Assembly: GCA_963814985.1 (NCBI GenBank)
Contig: CAWFFV010000082.1
Span: forward strand, 62,001-126,000
Reading direction: 5' to 3'
DNA length: 64,000 bases
Origin: CAWFFV01 sp963814985
GTDB lineage: Bacteria; Chloroflexota; Ktedonobacteria; Ktedonobacterales; Ktedonobacteraceae
Below the pieces are notes generated by a model that was given only the letters and a program-made list of their open reading frames with translations, did no database searches and was not told the DNA's origin. A program made the position numbers and the translations under genes. This document shows positions 56,755 through 64,000 of this stretch, piece by piece; positions within the stretch are counted from its first letter, which is position 1; each line of letters starts with the position of its first letter.

Positions 56755-58041
56755 ATGTATCATTTTCGGTCACAGCATTCCTACCCTGGGTTGCTATTAG
56801 CTCTTACACTACTCATTACAGGATGTTCCTGGACTGACGCAACGACAACAACGATAGCCACAACTCATGGGGTAGCAGCAACAAAATTAACCACGACGGA
56901 TACGATTACGGCTCAGGTCCTGATGAATATGCACCTGCATGCCTGAAATCCCCAGGCAATGACACACGATGTCGTCACAGGAGGATTGTTTATCAACTGG
57001 CAAATGAGCAATCCTGCAATTGCAAACGTGACTAATCCTGGGCCAGATGGTAATGCACAGCATGATCATGATCCGCAGGTGGATCTCCTGTACCTTACAT
57101 CGCTCCTTGAGTACCAACAAATCCACCCGAATGACCATACCTATGATAATGATCTTCAACGCATCATGAATGTGGCTCTGGTGGACTTTCAAAAATACAA
57201 TCTGCCTAAAGGTTGGATCTATTTTTATGTGTTGAAGGATGGTATCACAGCCCATAATGCCACGTTGATTGACGAAGCTCATACCATTGCCAGTAATTTT
57301 TATACACACTGGTATGATGCCAAACGGGGATTTGTCTACAATCGTGCACATTCATCTACTGAGATTGGTGATTATAATGTTGATCATACGTTAATGTGTG
57401 GAGCAGCATTAATTGATGCCGGGTTACGTTGGAGGCAGCCAGATTGGGTCGTTGCAGGGAAAAAGACCATAGACCATGTACTCTCAGTTGCCCTGGACTC
57501 GCACTATCACCTCTTCTACTACAGTATGACGGTCAACCCGAATAGTCAAGATAGCATCGCAAACTATAAAGCAGAGTCCGCTACGCAAGGGCAGGCAGTT
57601 GATGCCTTACTGACAGCATATACCCTCACCCATCACCAGCCATATCTGCTAGCGGCAAAGCAAATACTCACAAGCTTGTTTGGCAGCAGTGGCCTCTGGG
57701 ATGAGACACGAGGAGGTTTTTTCTTCGCACTCGATATGCAAACGGGTAAACTGCTTACCGATTACAAAGAGACACGCGGACAAAGTCTGACTTTGCTGGC
57801 TATCCATCACTATAACCAATTAAAATTGCAACAATTTACCCGGCAGGAGCAACAACTCCTCAGTGTATTAACCGATCATTTCTATGAAGGTACCTATCAT
57901 GGTTATTTCTACCGTCTGACCCCGGATTTCCATATCTATGTGACACATCCAGGACAGGGGGCAGGGGTAGAAGATTACTTTACAACAGAGGCAATGGGTG
58001 GTGCACTTGATGCCCTGCAACAGGTTGAGCTTGCTCCGTGA
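56755..58041 (+). CDS. Secreted (alpha/alpha)6-barrel glycosidase/epimerase-like lipoprotein (in-frame TGA)
   Basis: 428 codons in one frame with a TGA at 56944-56946. The N-terminus is a lipoprotein signal (GLLLALTLLITGCSW), with the lipobox Cys near residue 24. After the TGA, THDVVTGGLFINWQ, then DHTLMCGAALIDAGLRW, SATQGQAVDALLTAYTL and ETRGQSLTLLAIHHY show the Gly/His-rich repeat pattern of alpha/alpha-barrel enzymes such as GH76 alpha-1,6-mannanases or AGE-type epimerases. It probably trims or modifies the exported polysaccharide. The stop sits in a sequence HLHA-TGA-NPQ where Trp would be one base away. Start ATG 56755 with AAGGAG. Confidence 0.78.
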
Positions 58042-58077
58042 AGAGATCTTATCCCCTGGTCACTGCTTGGGTCTGTT

Positions 58078-58219
58078 CGCCACCCGCGGTGACTCACTCC
58101 CGTTTTGTGTGTGCGTTGTTGCCCGTGATGGAGGTTGCGTCGCAACCTCCATCACGGGCAACAACGCACACACAACGGGCTGCGAAGCGCCCAGGGCGCT
58201 GAGGAGTCAGGAAAAGAGG
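58078..58219. repeat. Dispersed hairpin element with perfect 35-bp arms
   Basis: Box A CGCCACCCGCGGTGACTCACT, hairpin 58105-58175 (perfect 35-bp arms with central T, apex TTGCG T CGCAA), box B TGCGAAGCGCCCAGGGCGC, then TGAGGAGTCAGGAAAAGAGG. It follows the glycosidase gene and closes the exopolysaccharide cluster. Confidence 0.85.
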
Positions 58220-58354
58220 AAGAAGATGCTTTATAAACTCAGCTTTGTGCACATGTATTTGCGGCTTTTCCACATTTATGTGGATAACTTGTCCCGGCGT
58301 GTAATGGGCGGTTTCTCTCTTTGAAGCCATGTCAGTTCAGGAAGCTTTCTACTT

Positions 58355-59554
58355 TCACTTTTGGAAGAGTCTGGCAAGTCCTCTGACACGAGTTTCCTGA
58401 CCCCAGAGAGCAAGCATATGCTCGTAGAGAGTATAGGCCTGACCGAAGCCCAGATCACTGTGAATGGCCTGTGTGGCTTTCGTGGCAGCTTCGAGGTAAA
58501 TGCAACACTGGACCATGTTGCCAAGCACAAAAGAGGTATAGGCTTTCTGCTGTAAGAACTCGGCACGAATACGCTCAGGGGGTTTTGGTCTCAAATCGTC
58601 GACCTGTGCGAAGGCATCCCATGCAAGCTTAGGTTGGCCCAGCCGGAGAAAGACCAGCCCTTCATGCAAGAAGAGCATGGAACGGTCACACTGTGTATAG
58701 GAGAAACATGGGTCCCTTTCAGGCTCCTTTGGGAAAATCACAGAGGCCAGTTGCAGGAATTGCAAGGCCTCTTTCTCGCGCCCCATCGTGGCCTGTATTT
58801 CAGCCAGCCCTGCGAAAATCCAACTATGCACAATGGGAGAAACAGTATCATGATGAGCATTGATGCGCCTGAGCGCATCATTATAGGCGCTTAAAGCGGA
58901 CCCGATCCGTTTACGTGCCATAAAAATAGCTGCTAAGCGTATCTGTGTAGCAATATAGAGATTCCAATCGTTGGCAAGCTGGCTATATATTATTGCTTGC
59001 ACCCCATTTGTTTGGGCCGTGACAAAATCACCATGCTGCAATTCGAGTAAAGCAATGAGTTGATAGATCTGAGCAGTAAGACGTGCCGCGGCTTTCTGAT
59101 CTGGTCCAGGGTAGAGTGTGAGCTTGGCTAAATTTGCCAGATAGGTAAACAGTAGCTGCTCTAATTCTGTCTGTCCACCACCGCTCATATAGGCTTCCCA
59201 ACAAGAGGCAATACCAGCCGTCCAGAGTGCCAGGGTTTCGGGGAAGGTTGGCTGTTCTGCATAGGAGGAAGAGGAGATCCTCGATCTTCTCTTCCTTCTC
59301 TCGGGAGCGATATCCTTTGTAGTGGTATCTTTCTTGCTTAAGAGAAGATCGGCAAACCCCAGTTCTTCAGGTGTCATCTCAAAGACTTTGCAGAGCGCAT
59401 TAAGAGAAGAGAGGCGCGGCACTTGTATACCAGTTTCCCAACGCAGATACGTATGGAGGCTGACACCAACTTTTTCACTGACAAACGCTGGTGTCCAACT
59501 TTTTTTCATACGAGCAGATTTTAACAAGGTATTATCTGTATCGCTTTTTTTCAT
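58355..59554 (-). CDS. XRE-family regulator with TPR-like C-terminus
   Basis: 399 aa. An N-terminal Cro/C1-type helix-turn-helix (residues 8-65; WTPAFVSEKVGVSLHTYLRW, then ETGIQVPRLSSLNALCKVF). A basic linker KRRKRRSR-like stretch (RRKRRSRISSSSY) follows, then a helical TPR-like region (about 110-390), as in Rgg/PlcR-type sensors that read peptides or small molecules. No neighbour gives the target. The 370 bp upstream, to the rho gene, contain no gene I recognise and presumably hold its promoter. Confidence 0.88.
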   Translation of the reverse strand: MKKSDTDNTLLKSARMKKSWTPAFVSEKVGVSLHTYLRWETGIQVPRLSSLNALCKVFEMTPEELGFADLLLSKKDTTTKDIAPERRKRRSRISSSSYAEQPTFPETLALWTAGIASCWEAYMSGGGQTELEQLLFTYLANLAKLTLYPGPDQKAAARLTAQIYQLIALLELQHGDFVTAQTNGVQAIIYSQLANDWNLYIATQIRLAAIFMARKRIGSALSAYNDALRRINAHHDTVSPIVHSWIFAGLAEIQATMGREKEALQFLQLASVIFPKEPERDPCFSYTQCDRSMLFLHEGLVFLRLGQPKLAWDAFAQVDDLRPKPPERIRAEFLQQKAYTSFVLGNMVQCCIYLEAATKATQAIHSDLGFGQAYTLYEHMLALWGQETRVRGLARLFQK

Positions 59555-59921
59555 ACGATGTCCCTCACACGAACACAGAGTTATGTTACCTGTTGTTATA
59601 AAGCCTTTTCACGTATCCGTCAAGTAGAAAAGCATTAGAAATGACGTGTAAAGGACATAACGACATATAAAATGATATCTTCTACCATTTTATGGTATGT
59701 TGCGTTCAAGATCATACCTCACGGCTTACGTCTGGTTTTTGTAGTCTCAGGCAAAAAAGGGTGACGTACTCGATCAGAGATTTGTATGTTGGTCACTGCC
59801 ACTACTCTTTATTGTAACAATGTCTCCAACTTCAATGCCCACCTGACAACATAACTCTTACCCCACGGTAAGCATTGTATTTACCTGTCAAGTTTATCGG
59901 GTACGTATCCGTTTGAAATGA

Positions 59922-61202
59922 TTATAAAATGCTCTTATTGAGGGTCGCCAGGAACTCCATGTTGTTATTTGTTTTGGACATGTGCTGTAAGAGCGCCTCC
60001 ATTGCCTCCAGACCACGCTGGTCTGCCAGAGTTGAGAACATACGGCGCATAACGACAACGGCTCGCAGTGTCTTATCGTCGAGAAGCAGTTCCTCGCGGC
60101 GGGTGCTGGAGAGGGAGATGTCGATAGCAGGGAAAACACGGCGTTCTGCAAGCTTGCGGTTCAGAACGAGTTCCATGTTGCCAGTTCCTTTGAACTCTTC
60201 GTAAATGGCGTCGTCCATCCGACTATTGGTTTCTACCAGGGCCGTAGCAATGATGGTCAGGCTACCTCCATCCTCGATCTTACGGGCGGCCCCAAAGAAA
60301 CGTTTGGGTGGAAAGAGAGCGCTGGGATCAAGACCACCTGAGAGCGTTCGGCCACTTGGCTGTACTGCCAGGTTGTAGGCACGGCTCAGACGCGTAATAC
60401 TATCGAGCAAGACGACCACATCACGTCCTCCCTCAACCAGACGTTTAGCCCGTTCAAGTACCATCTCGGCAACGCGCGTATGGGCTTCGGTTGGCTCGTC
60501 GAAGGTCGAACTAATGACTTCAGCCTTCACTGAACGTTTCATATCGGTGACCTCTTCAGGTCGTTCACCGATCAGAGCGATCATCAGATGGGCATCATCA
60601 TAGTTTTCTGTGATAGAGTTGGCGATGGATTTGAGAAGCATGGTTTTACCTGCTTTAGGAGGTGAAACGATCAAACCACGCTGTCCGCGTCCAATGGGAG
60701 CGACCAGATTAATGATACGACCGGAGATATTCGATGGGCTTGTTTCCAGATTAAACATCTCACGGGGAAAGATCGGCGTTAAGACATCAAAGTGAGGACG
60801 ACGTTTGGCAATCTCAGGATCGACTCCATTGATAGCCTCTACACGGAGCAATCCGTAATATTTTTCATTATCCTTCGGTGGACGAACCTGTCCTGAAACC
60901 ATGTCACCCGTGCGCAGACCAAAACGTCGGATTTGTGATTGGGAGACATAGACATCCATATTACCGGGCAAGAAGCGCTCCTGCCGAAGGAAACCAAAAC
61001 CATCTTCCACTATTTCCAATACACCAGCACTAAAGATGTTTCCTTGCTGTTCGGTGTTGGCTTGGAGAAGTCGGAAGACGAGGTCTTGTTTTTTGAGGGT
61101 GCTGTACCCGGAGAGTTCGAGGTCGCGAGCAAGGTCACGTAACTCCGGTAAAGTTTTGATTTCTAACTCAGCTATGTTCACGTTGTGTAGGGCGAAGCAC
61201 AT
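59922..61202 (-). CDS. rho: Transcription termination factor Rho
   Basis: 426 aa. Hexameric RNA helicase for factor-dependent termination. N-terminal Rho_N helix-extension-helix (LPELRDLARDLELSGYSTLK), RNA-binding cold-shock domain (VLEIVEDGFGFLRQ, then MDVYVSQSQIRRFGLRTGD), ATPase with Walker A SPPKAGKT, Walker B VVVLLDSITRLSRAYN, Q-loop and R-loop region TLSGGLDPSAL. The start is uncertain: ATG at 61202 or GTG at 61181. The 400-bp upstream region (61203-61605) has no gene and would form a long leader, which fits known Rho autoregulation. Confidence 0.97.
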   Translation of the reverse strand: MCFALHNVNIAELEIKTLPELRDLARDLELSGYSTLKKQDLVFRLLQANTEQQGNIFSAGVLEIVEDGFGFLRQERFLPGNMDVYVSQSQIRRFGLRTGDMVSGQVRPPKDNEKYYGLLRVEAINGVDPEIAKRRPHFDVLTPIFPREMFNLETSPSNISGRIINLVAPIGRGQRGLIVSPPKAGKTMLLKSIANSITENYDDAHLMIALIGERPEEVTDMKRSVKAEVISSTFDEPTEAHTRVAEMVLERAKRLVEGGRDVVVLLDSITRLSRAYNLAVQPSGRTLSGGLDPSALFPPKRFFGAARKIEDGGSLTIIATALVETNSRMDDAIYEEFKGTGNMELVLNRKLAERRVFPAIDISLSSTRREELLLDDKTLRAVVVMRRMFSTLADQRGLEAMEALLQHMSKTNNNMEFLATLNKSIL

Positions 61203-61605
61203 TTAAGAGGAAAACGCCCTTTCTCCTTTCTTCGTTGAACCAGGGTGGTATGGCGGGAAATCTTACCTAATAGGGTACCTTTGGACCCCCCGGCTTGAAA
61301 GATCTGTGGCAACAAGTAGCTTTAGTGTGTGTAAGAGGTGCCAGTCAATAGACCAAAAACATTGTACAACACAACTTCACAGATGTGGGAACCAGTCAAA
61401 TTATCGGGTAATGTGGTACATATCTTTGGAGCTAGCACGAATATACCACAGGCATGAGTAGATGTCAAGGGCTTTTCCTGCATCGTGTTCTCTCATTGAA
61501 CCCGAGGGTGAAGTGTCCCAGGCCCACCGTAACTACGCTTCTCTGCTAATTCTGGCCGAGGCTAGTCACTGGCACGTTTGTAAGAGCTTACAAGCATTTT
61601 GTTTG

Positions 61606-62079
61606 TCAGCTCTTTGCTTTTGCCGTGGGATACTTGACACTGTACATCATAGGATACTGTATATCATAGAATGAATACCAGTATTTGTCAATCCACTGGT
61701 TACAACAATGGAGATGCTCACCTAATTCCCTGTGCTCCAGTTCTCGATCTACTACTTTATTGGCATGGGGATGCTTAAAAAGACGTGGGAGCGGTGAGCC
61801 AAAACCGTGAGCATAGTGTGCTAATTCATGAGCAATGGTGATCAGCAAGACGTATCCAGGTACTTGCGGCAGTTGAAGTAGAGAGTTGATACCAATGAAC
61901 GAAGTTGCCCTGTCCAATGAAAGACGGATCAGACCGAGGCGAGACCTCCACGGATAGCTGTAAGCAATCTGGACATCATTAACACAGGGTAGATCAGCGA
62001 AATACGTTTGCCAGATCTGGTCAAGATACGCTTTGAGATCTAGCGTTGTTGGTTCGGTAGCGACGGTAGCCTGTTGCAT
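61606..62079 (-). CDS. Putative zinc metalloprotease-like protein (HExxH)
   Basis: 157 aa. The motif HELAHYAHGFGSP (HExxH, near residue 84) is followed by HANKVVDRELEHRELG, which could supply the third ligand. The size and layout recall SprT/WLM-like minigluzincins, but I cannot name a family. No signal peptide; cytoplasmic. ATG at 62079 has AAGGAG close upstream. The stop region includes short direct repeats (near 61620-61680). Confidence 0.65.
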   Translation of the reverse strand: MQQATVATEPTTLDLKAYLDQIWQTYFADLPCVNDVQIAYSYPWRSRLGLIRLSLDRATSFIGINSLLQLPQVPGYVLLITIAHELAHYAHGFGSPLPRLFKHPHANKVVDRELEHRELGEHLHCCNQWIDKYWYSFYDIQYPMMYSVKYPTAKAKS

Positions 62080-62236
62080 ACAGTAACTCCTTACGTTCCT
62101 TAATATGTGTTAGTTCAGTATACCGACCAGCCTACAATGCTATATTGGTGATATTTCACAATGTTGTGATCGTTGCGTGATAAAATTCCTCTTTGCTGTG
62201 ATGCAACAGTGAGTGACAGATCCTATACTAGTGGTG

Positions 62237-62694
62237 TGAGAGGAAAGGATAACCTCTCAAGTACAGAAGAGAGGAGAATTTCTGATAGAACAGCGAAACT
62301 TCTCCAGGGACGGTAGATCGGGACGAATGAATGGCGTAATCGAAGGACACAACACTCTACGTGAATGATATAAGTTCACAGAGTTACGCAAGGCCAGCGA
62401 AATGAGCCGCCTTTGGTACGCAAATACGCGCAATGAACGAGATCCATAGACTTATCAGTGTCTGATGTAGTAGAAAGGAGAGCTTTCGAGCATAGAGAGA
62501 TTTCTCCAGTAGCAAGGCAATAACGCAGGGGACATCATATCGAGGTCCAACAGACTACAACTACACTACATAAACAAGGTAGGTGTACCGGGTCGCAAGA
62601 GGTCATTGAGAAGAACCGTCGACATAAATAGGAAAAGGAGAGGTCCATTGGACTGTTAGTAAGGCGGGTGCTATTGACGCCCGCCTTTTTCTTT
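62237..62694 (+). ncRNA. Candidate structured non-coding RNA
   Basis: About 460 nt on the plus strand without an open frame of useful length, ending in a strong intrinsic terminator. Upstream TATACT (62224-62229) could be a -10 box. Local hairpins: TGAGAGG..CCTCTCA (62237-62259), GGAGAA..TTCTCC (62273-62306), GAAAG..CTTTC (62474-62488), GGAC..GTCC. It lacks tmRNA, RNase P and 6S landmarks. It could instead be the long 5' leader or spacer of the minus-strand HExxH gene. Confidence 0.35.
62663..62694 (+). terminator. Rho-independent terminator
   Basis: GGCGGGTG-CTATTGA-CGCCCGCC forms an 8-bp GC-rich stem followed by TTTTTCTTTGTT on the plus strand. The T-tract direction shows that it ends a plus-strand transcript, not miaA. 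Confidence 0.8.
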
Positions 62695-62705
62695 GTTCTA
62701 CCGAC

Positions 62706-63629
62706 TTACTTTAAAAACTCTCTCACAATCCCTTCAGCTTGATCTTCGATGTCATCATCTCCCTCAATCCACACAATGCGCTTCTCGCGGCGAAACCATG
62801 TCAACTGTCGGCGTGTAAAGTCGTGAATGGCATACTTCAAGCGCTGTATCATCTCCGCCTCACTGACAAACTCACCTCGTAGCCAGCGACTGATAAATCT
62901 GTACTCCAACCCGAATACTTCCAGGCGCTCATGACTCACCCCTTGCTCAAGCAAATCACGTATCTCCTGCACCATTCCTTGCTGTATACGTTCATCAACT
63001 CGTACATCGATCCGCCTGTACAACACCTCTCTTGGCCATTGTATCCCTAACAACAGGCAACGATAGAGCGGCTGCAAAGTCCTTTTCTGTTGTGAAAAGG
63101 GCTTACCTGAAATGATGCTTACCTCTAAGGCACGTATCACACGCCGTGGATTGCTACGGTCAATGGTCGTGGCACTCTGGGGGTCCAGCGCTTCGAGTTG
63201 TGTCAGCAGTTCAGCCAGGGGTCGGGTCTCAAGTTGTGCACGTAGTTCAGGTTGAGGGGGTACCTGGGGAATGTCAAGGTGATCGACGACGGCCTGGATA
63301 TAGTGCGGCGATCCTCCAACGAGCAGGGGTTGACAGCCACGTGCCAGGATATCATTGATGGCTACGATGGCATCCCGTTGAAACTGTGAGACGGTATATA
63401 CCTCTTGCGGGTCAACTACATCCAGCAGGTGATGAGGAACGAGTGCCCTCTCCTCTGGTGTTATCTTGGCGGTACCAATATCCATCCCACGATAGACTTG
63501 ACGCGAGTCGGCGGAAACGATCTCTCCGTGTAGACGTTGTGCCAATGTAATACCCAGAGTGCTCTTACCGGATGCGGTTGGGCCAAGAACAACAAGTAAA
63601 TTAGGATATACTCCTGAAAATTCCTCCAC
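62706..63629 (-). CDS. miaA: tRNA dimethylallyltransferase MiaA
   Basis: 307 aa. Transfers a dimethylallyl group to adenosine 37 of tRNAs that read UNN codons. P-loop VVLGPTASGKST near residue 15, DSRQVYRGMDIGTAKIT, the DPP/DMAPP-binding GGSPHYIQAVV (usually GGTGLYIQA), and NPRRVIRALEV. The C-terminal zinc-finger-like part is absent, as in most bacterial members. The gene is intact. Encoded on the minus strand directly after a membrane protein gene with an 11-bp gap. Confidence 0.95.
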   Translation of the reverse strand: MEEFSGVYPNLLVVLGPTASGKSTLGITLAQRLHGEIVSADSRQVYRGMDIGTAKITPEERALVPHHLLDVVDPQEVYTVSQFQRDAIVAINDILARGCQPLLVGGSPHYIQAVVDHLDIPQVPPQPELRAQLETRPLAELLTQLEALDPQSATTIDRSNPRRVIRALEVSIISGKPFSQQKRTLQPLYRCLLLGIQWPREVLYRRIDVRVDERIQQGMVQEIRDLLEQGVSHERLEVFGLEYRFISRWLRGEFVSEAEMIQRLKYAIHDFTRRQLTWFRREKRIVWIEGDDDIEDQAEGIVREFLK

Positions 63630-63639
63630 GACGATCCTT

Positions 63640-63996
63640 TTATGGATGATTTTGTCTCATTAAATGATCAACACGTAATACGACTGTAAATGCAATTACT
63701 ATTCCCAACAAAACACCAAAAGGCGTAAAGCAACTCACGGCAAAATCTGCCGTCAAGGAGAAGCCCAATAATCCCCCAAGCGCCATGGTAGTTACCAAAA
63801 CTAACATACGCGCATGTGCTAATGCCCAGCTTATTCCATAGAGAATATACTCGCTGATTGTGCTATTCGTGCCAACAGTAGCCATAACGGAAGTAACAAG
63901 TAACATCACAAATAGTTGCAATGCTGGTTGTTGCTGATGCATCACCAATTGCCAGAAAGTTTTCACCAGTGCTAAGACAACCAGTGAACTTCCCAT
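63640..63996 (-). CDS. Small integral membrane protein (possibly 5' truncated by the window)
   Basis: At least 118 aa with three or four hydrophobic helices (LQLFVMLLVTSVMATVG, ARMLVLVTTMALGGLLGFSL, FGVLLGIVIAFTVVLRV). The ATG at 63996 lies at the window edge, so the true start may lie outside. I do not recognise a family. It is 11 bp upstream of miaA on the same strand. Confidence 0.55.
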   Translation of the reverse strand: MGSSLVVLALVKTFWQLVMHQQQPALQLFVMLLVTSVMATVGTNSTISEYILYGISWALAHARMLVLVTTMALGGLLGFSLTADFAVSCFTPFGVLLGIVIAFTVVLRVDHLMRQNHP

Positions 63997-64000
63997 GCCT

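Noticed and set aside
56944..56946. Selenocysteine at the TGA of the secreted glycosidase
   Set aside because: No catalytic Cys is expected in this family at the signal/mature junction and only a weak 4-bp hairpin follows, so a point change or error from Trp is more likely.
62237..62694. tmRNA, RNase P RNA or 6S RNA
   Set aside because: The conserved tRNA-like end with CCA, the RNase P core (GAAAGTCCGG and ACAGAAA segments) and the 6S bubble layout were all looked for and not found.

Overview
The window looks like chromosomal DNA of a soil-type Chloroflexota bacterium, most likely of class Ktedonobacteria. This is inferred from the mix of gene families (zinc-ribbon Ser/Thr kinase with TPRs, many TPR proteins, GAF histidine kinases, Wzz/BY-kinase exopolysaccharide genes, a ferritin-like/VIT1 fusion), the moderate GC content and the dense palindromic repeats. 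No marker search was possible. Reading frames are broken by single-base indels in many genes, including lon, clpX and queA, which are usually intact single-copy genes. Several breaks lie in homopolymers. Sequence error is therefore a serious alternative to real pseudogenes throughout.

Layout. 1-3750: clpX (5' cut by the window edge) and lon. 4031-7100: DUF4870 protein, 5S rRNA (minus), tRNA-Lys, a stand-alone receiver protein, a YtxH-like protein and, on the minus strand, an AhpD/CMD-family gene whose catalytic cysteine position is an in-frame TGA followed by a SECIS-like hairpin. 7310-9433: ruvB-queA. 9445-15682 (minus): TPR protein; GAF histidine kinase, response regulator and phosphoesterase operon. 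16324-22400: an AT-richer block with two large P-loop NTPases. The first carries an Sm-like N-terminus, TPRs and a beta-sandwich; the second ends in a HEPN-like RxxxxH domain. This is the best candidate for an undescribed conflict or defence system. 22644-25471: MerR regulator and an arsenosugar pair (AhpD-like protein plus radical-SAM ArsS). 25678-32036: M16 peptidase, Fur-controlled ferritin-like/VIT1 transporter, MFS transporter, Dps-like protein. 32086-40593 (minus): Ser/Thr kinase, rsmA, two-component system, Nudix, tlyA, ROK kinase. 40713-42063: remnants of cas1 and cas2 followed by an 11-repeat CRISPR array. 42178-44379: 171-bp inverted-repeat element, methyltransferase, MABP-like triple-repeat protein. 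44618-58041: exopolysaccharide cluster (Wzz/BY-kinase, PHP phosphatase, GT2, GT4, flippase-like protein, membrane fusion protein, membrane TPR protein, GT39, alpha/alpha-barrel glycosidase). 58355-63996 (minus): XRE/TPR regulator, rho, HExxH protein, miaA and a partial membrane protein. A candidate plus-strand non-coding RNA lies before miaA.

Two dispersed repeat families run through the intergenic spaces. One is a hairpin element with conserved outer boxes and a long central palindrome whose arms differ between copies yet stay complementary. The other is a roughly 250-265 bp MITE-like element with nested inverted repeats. Both touch coding regions: they supply the stop codons of arsS and of one histidine kinase, and one fragment appears to form the C-terminal tail of the flippase-like protein.
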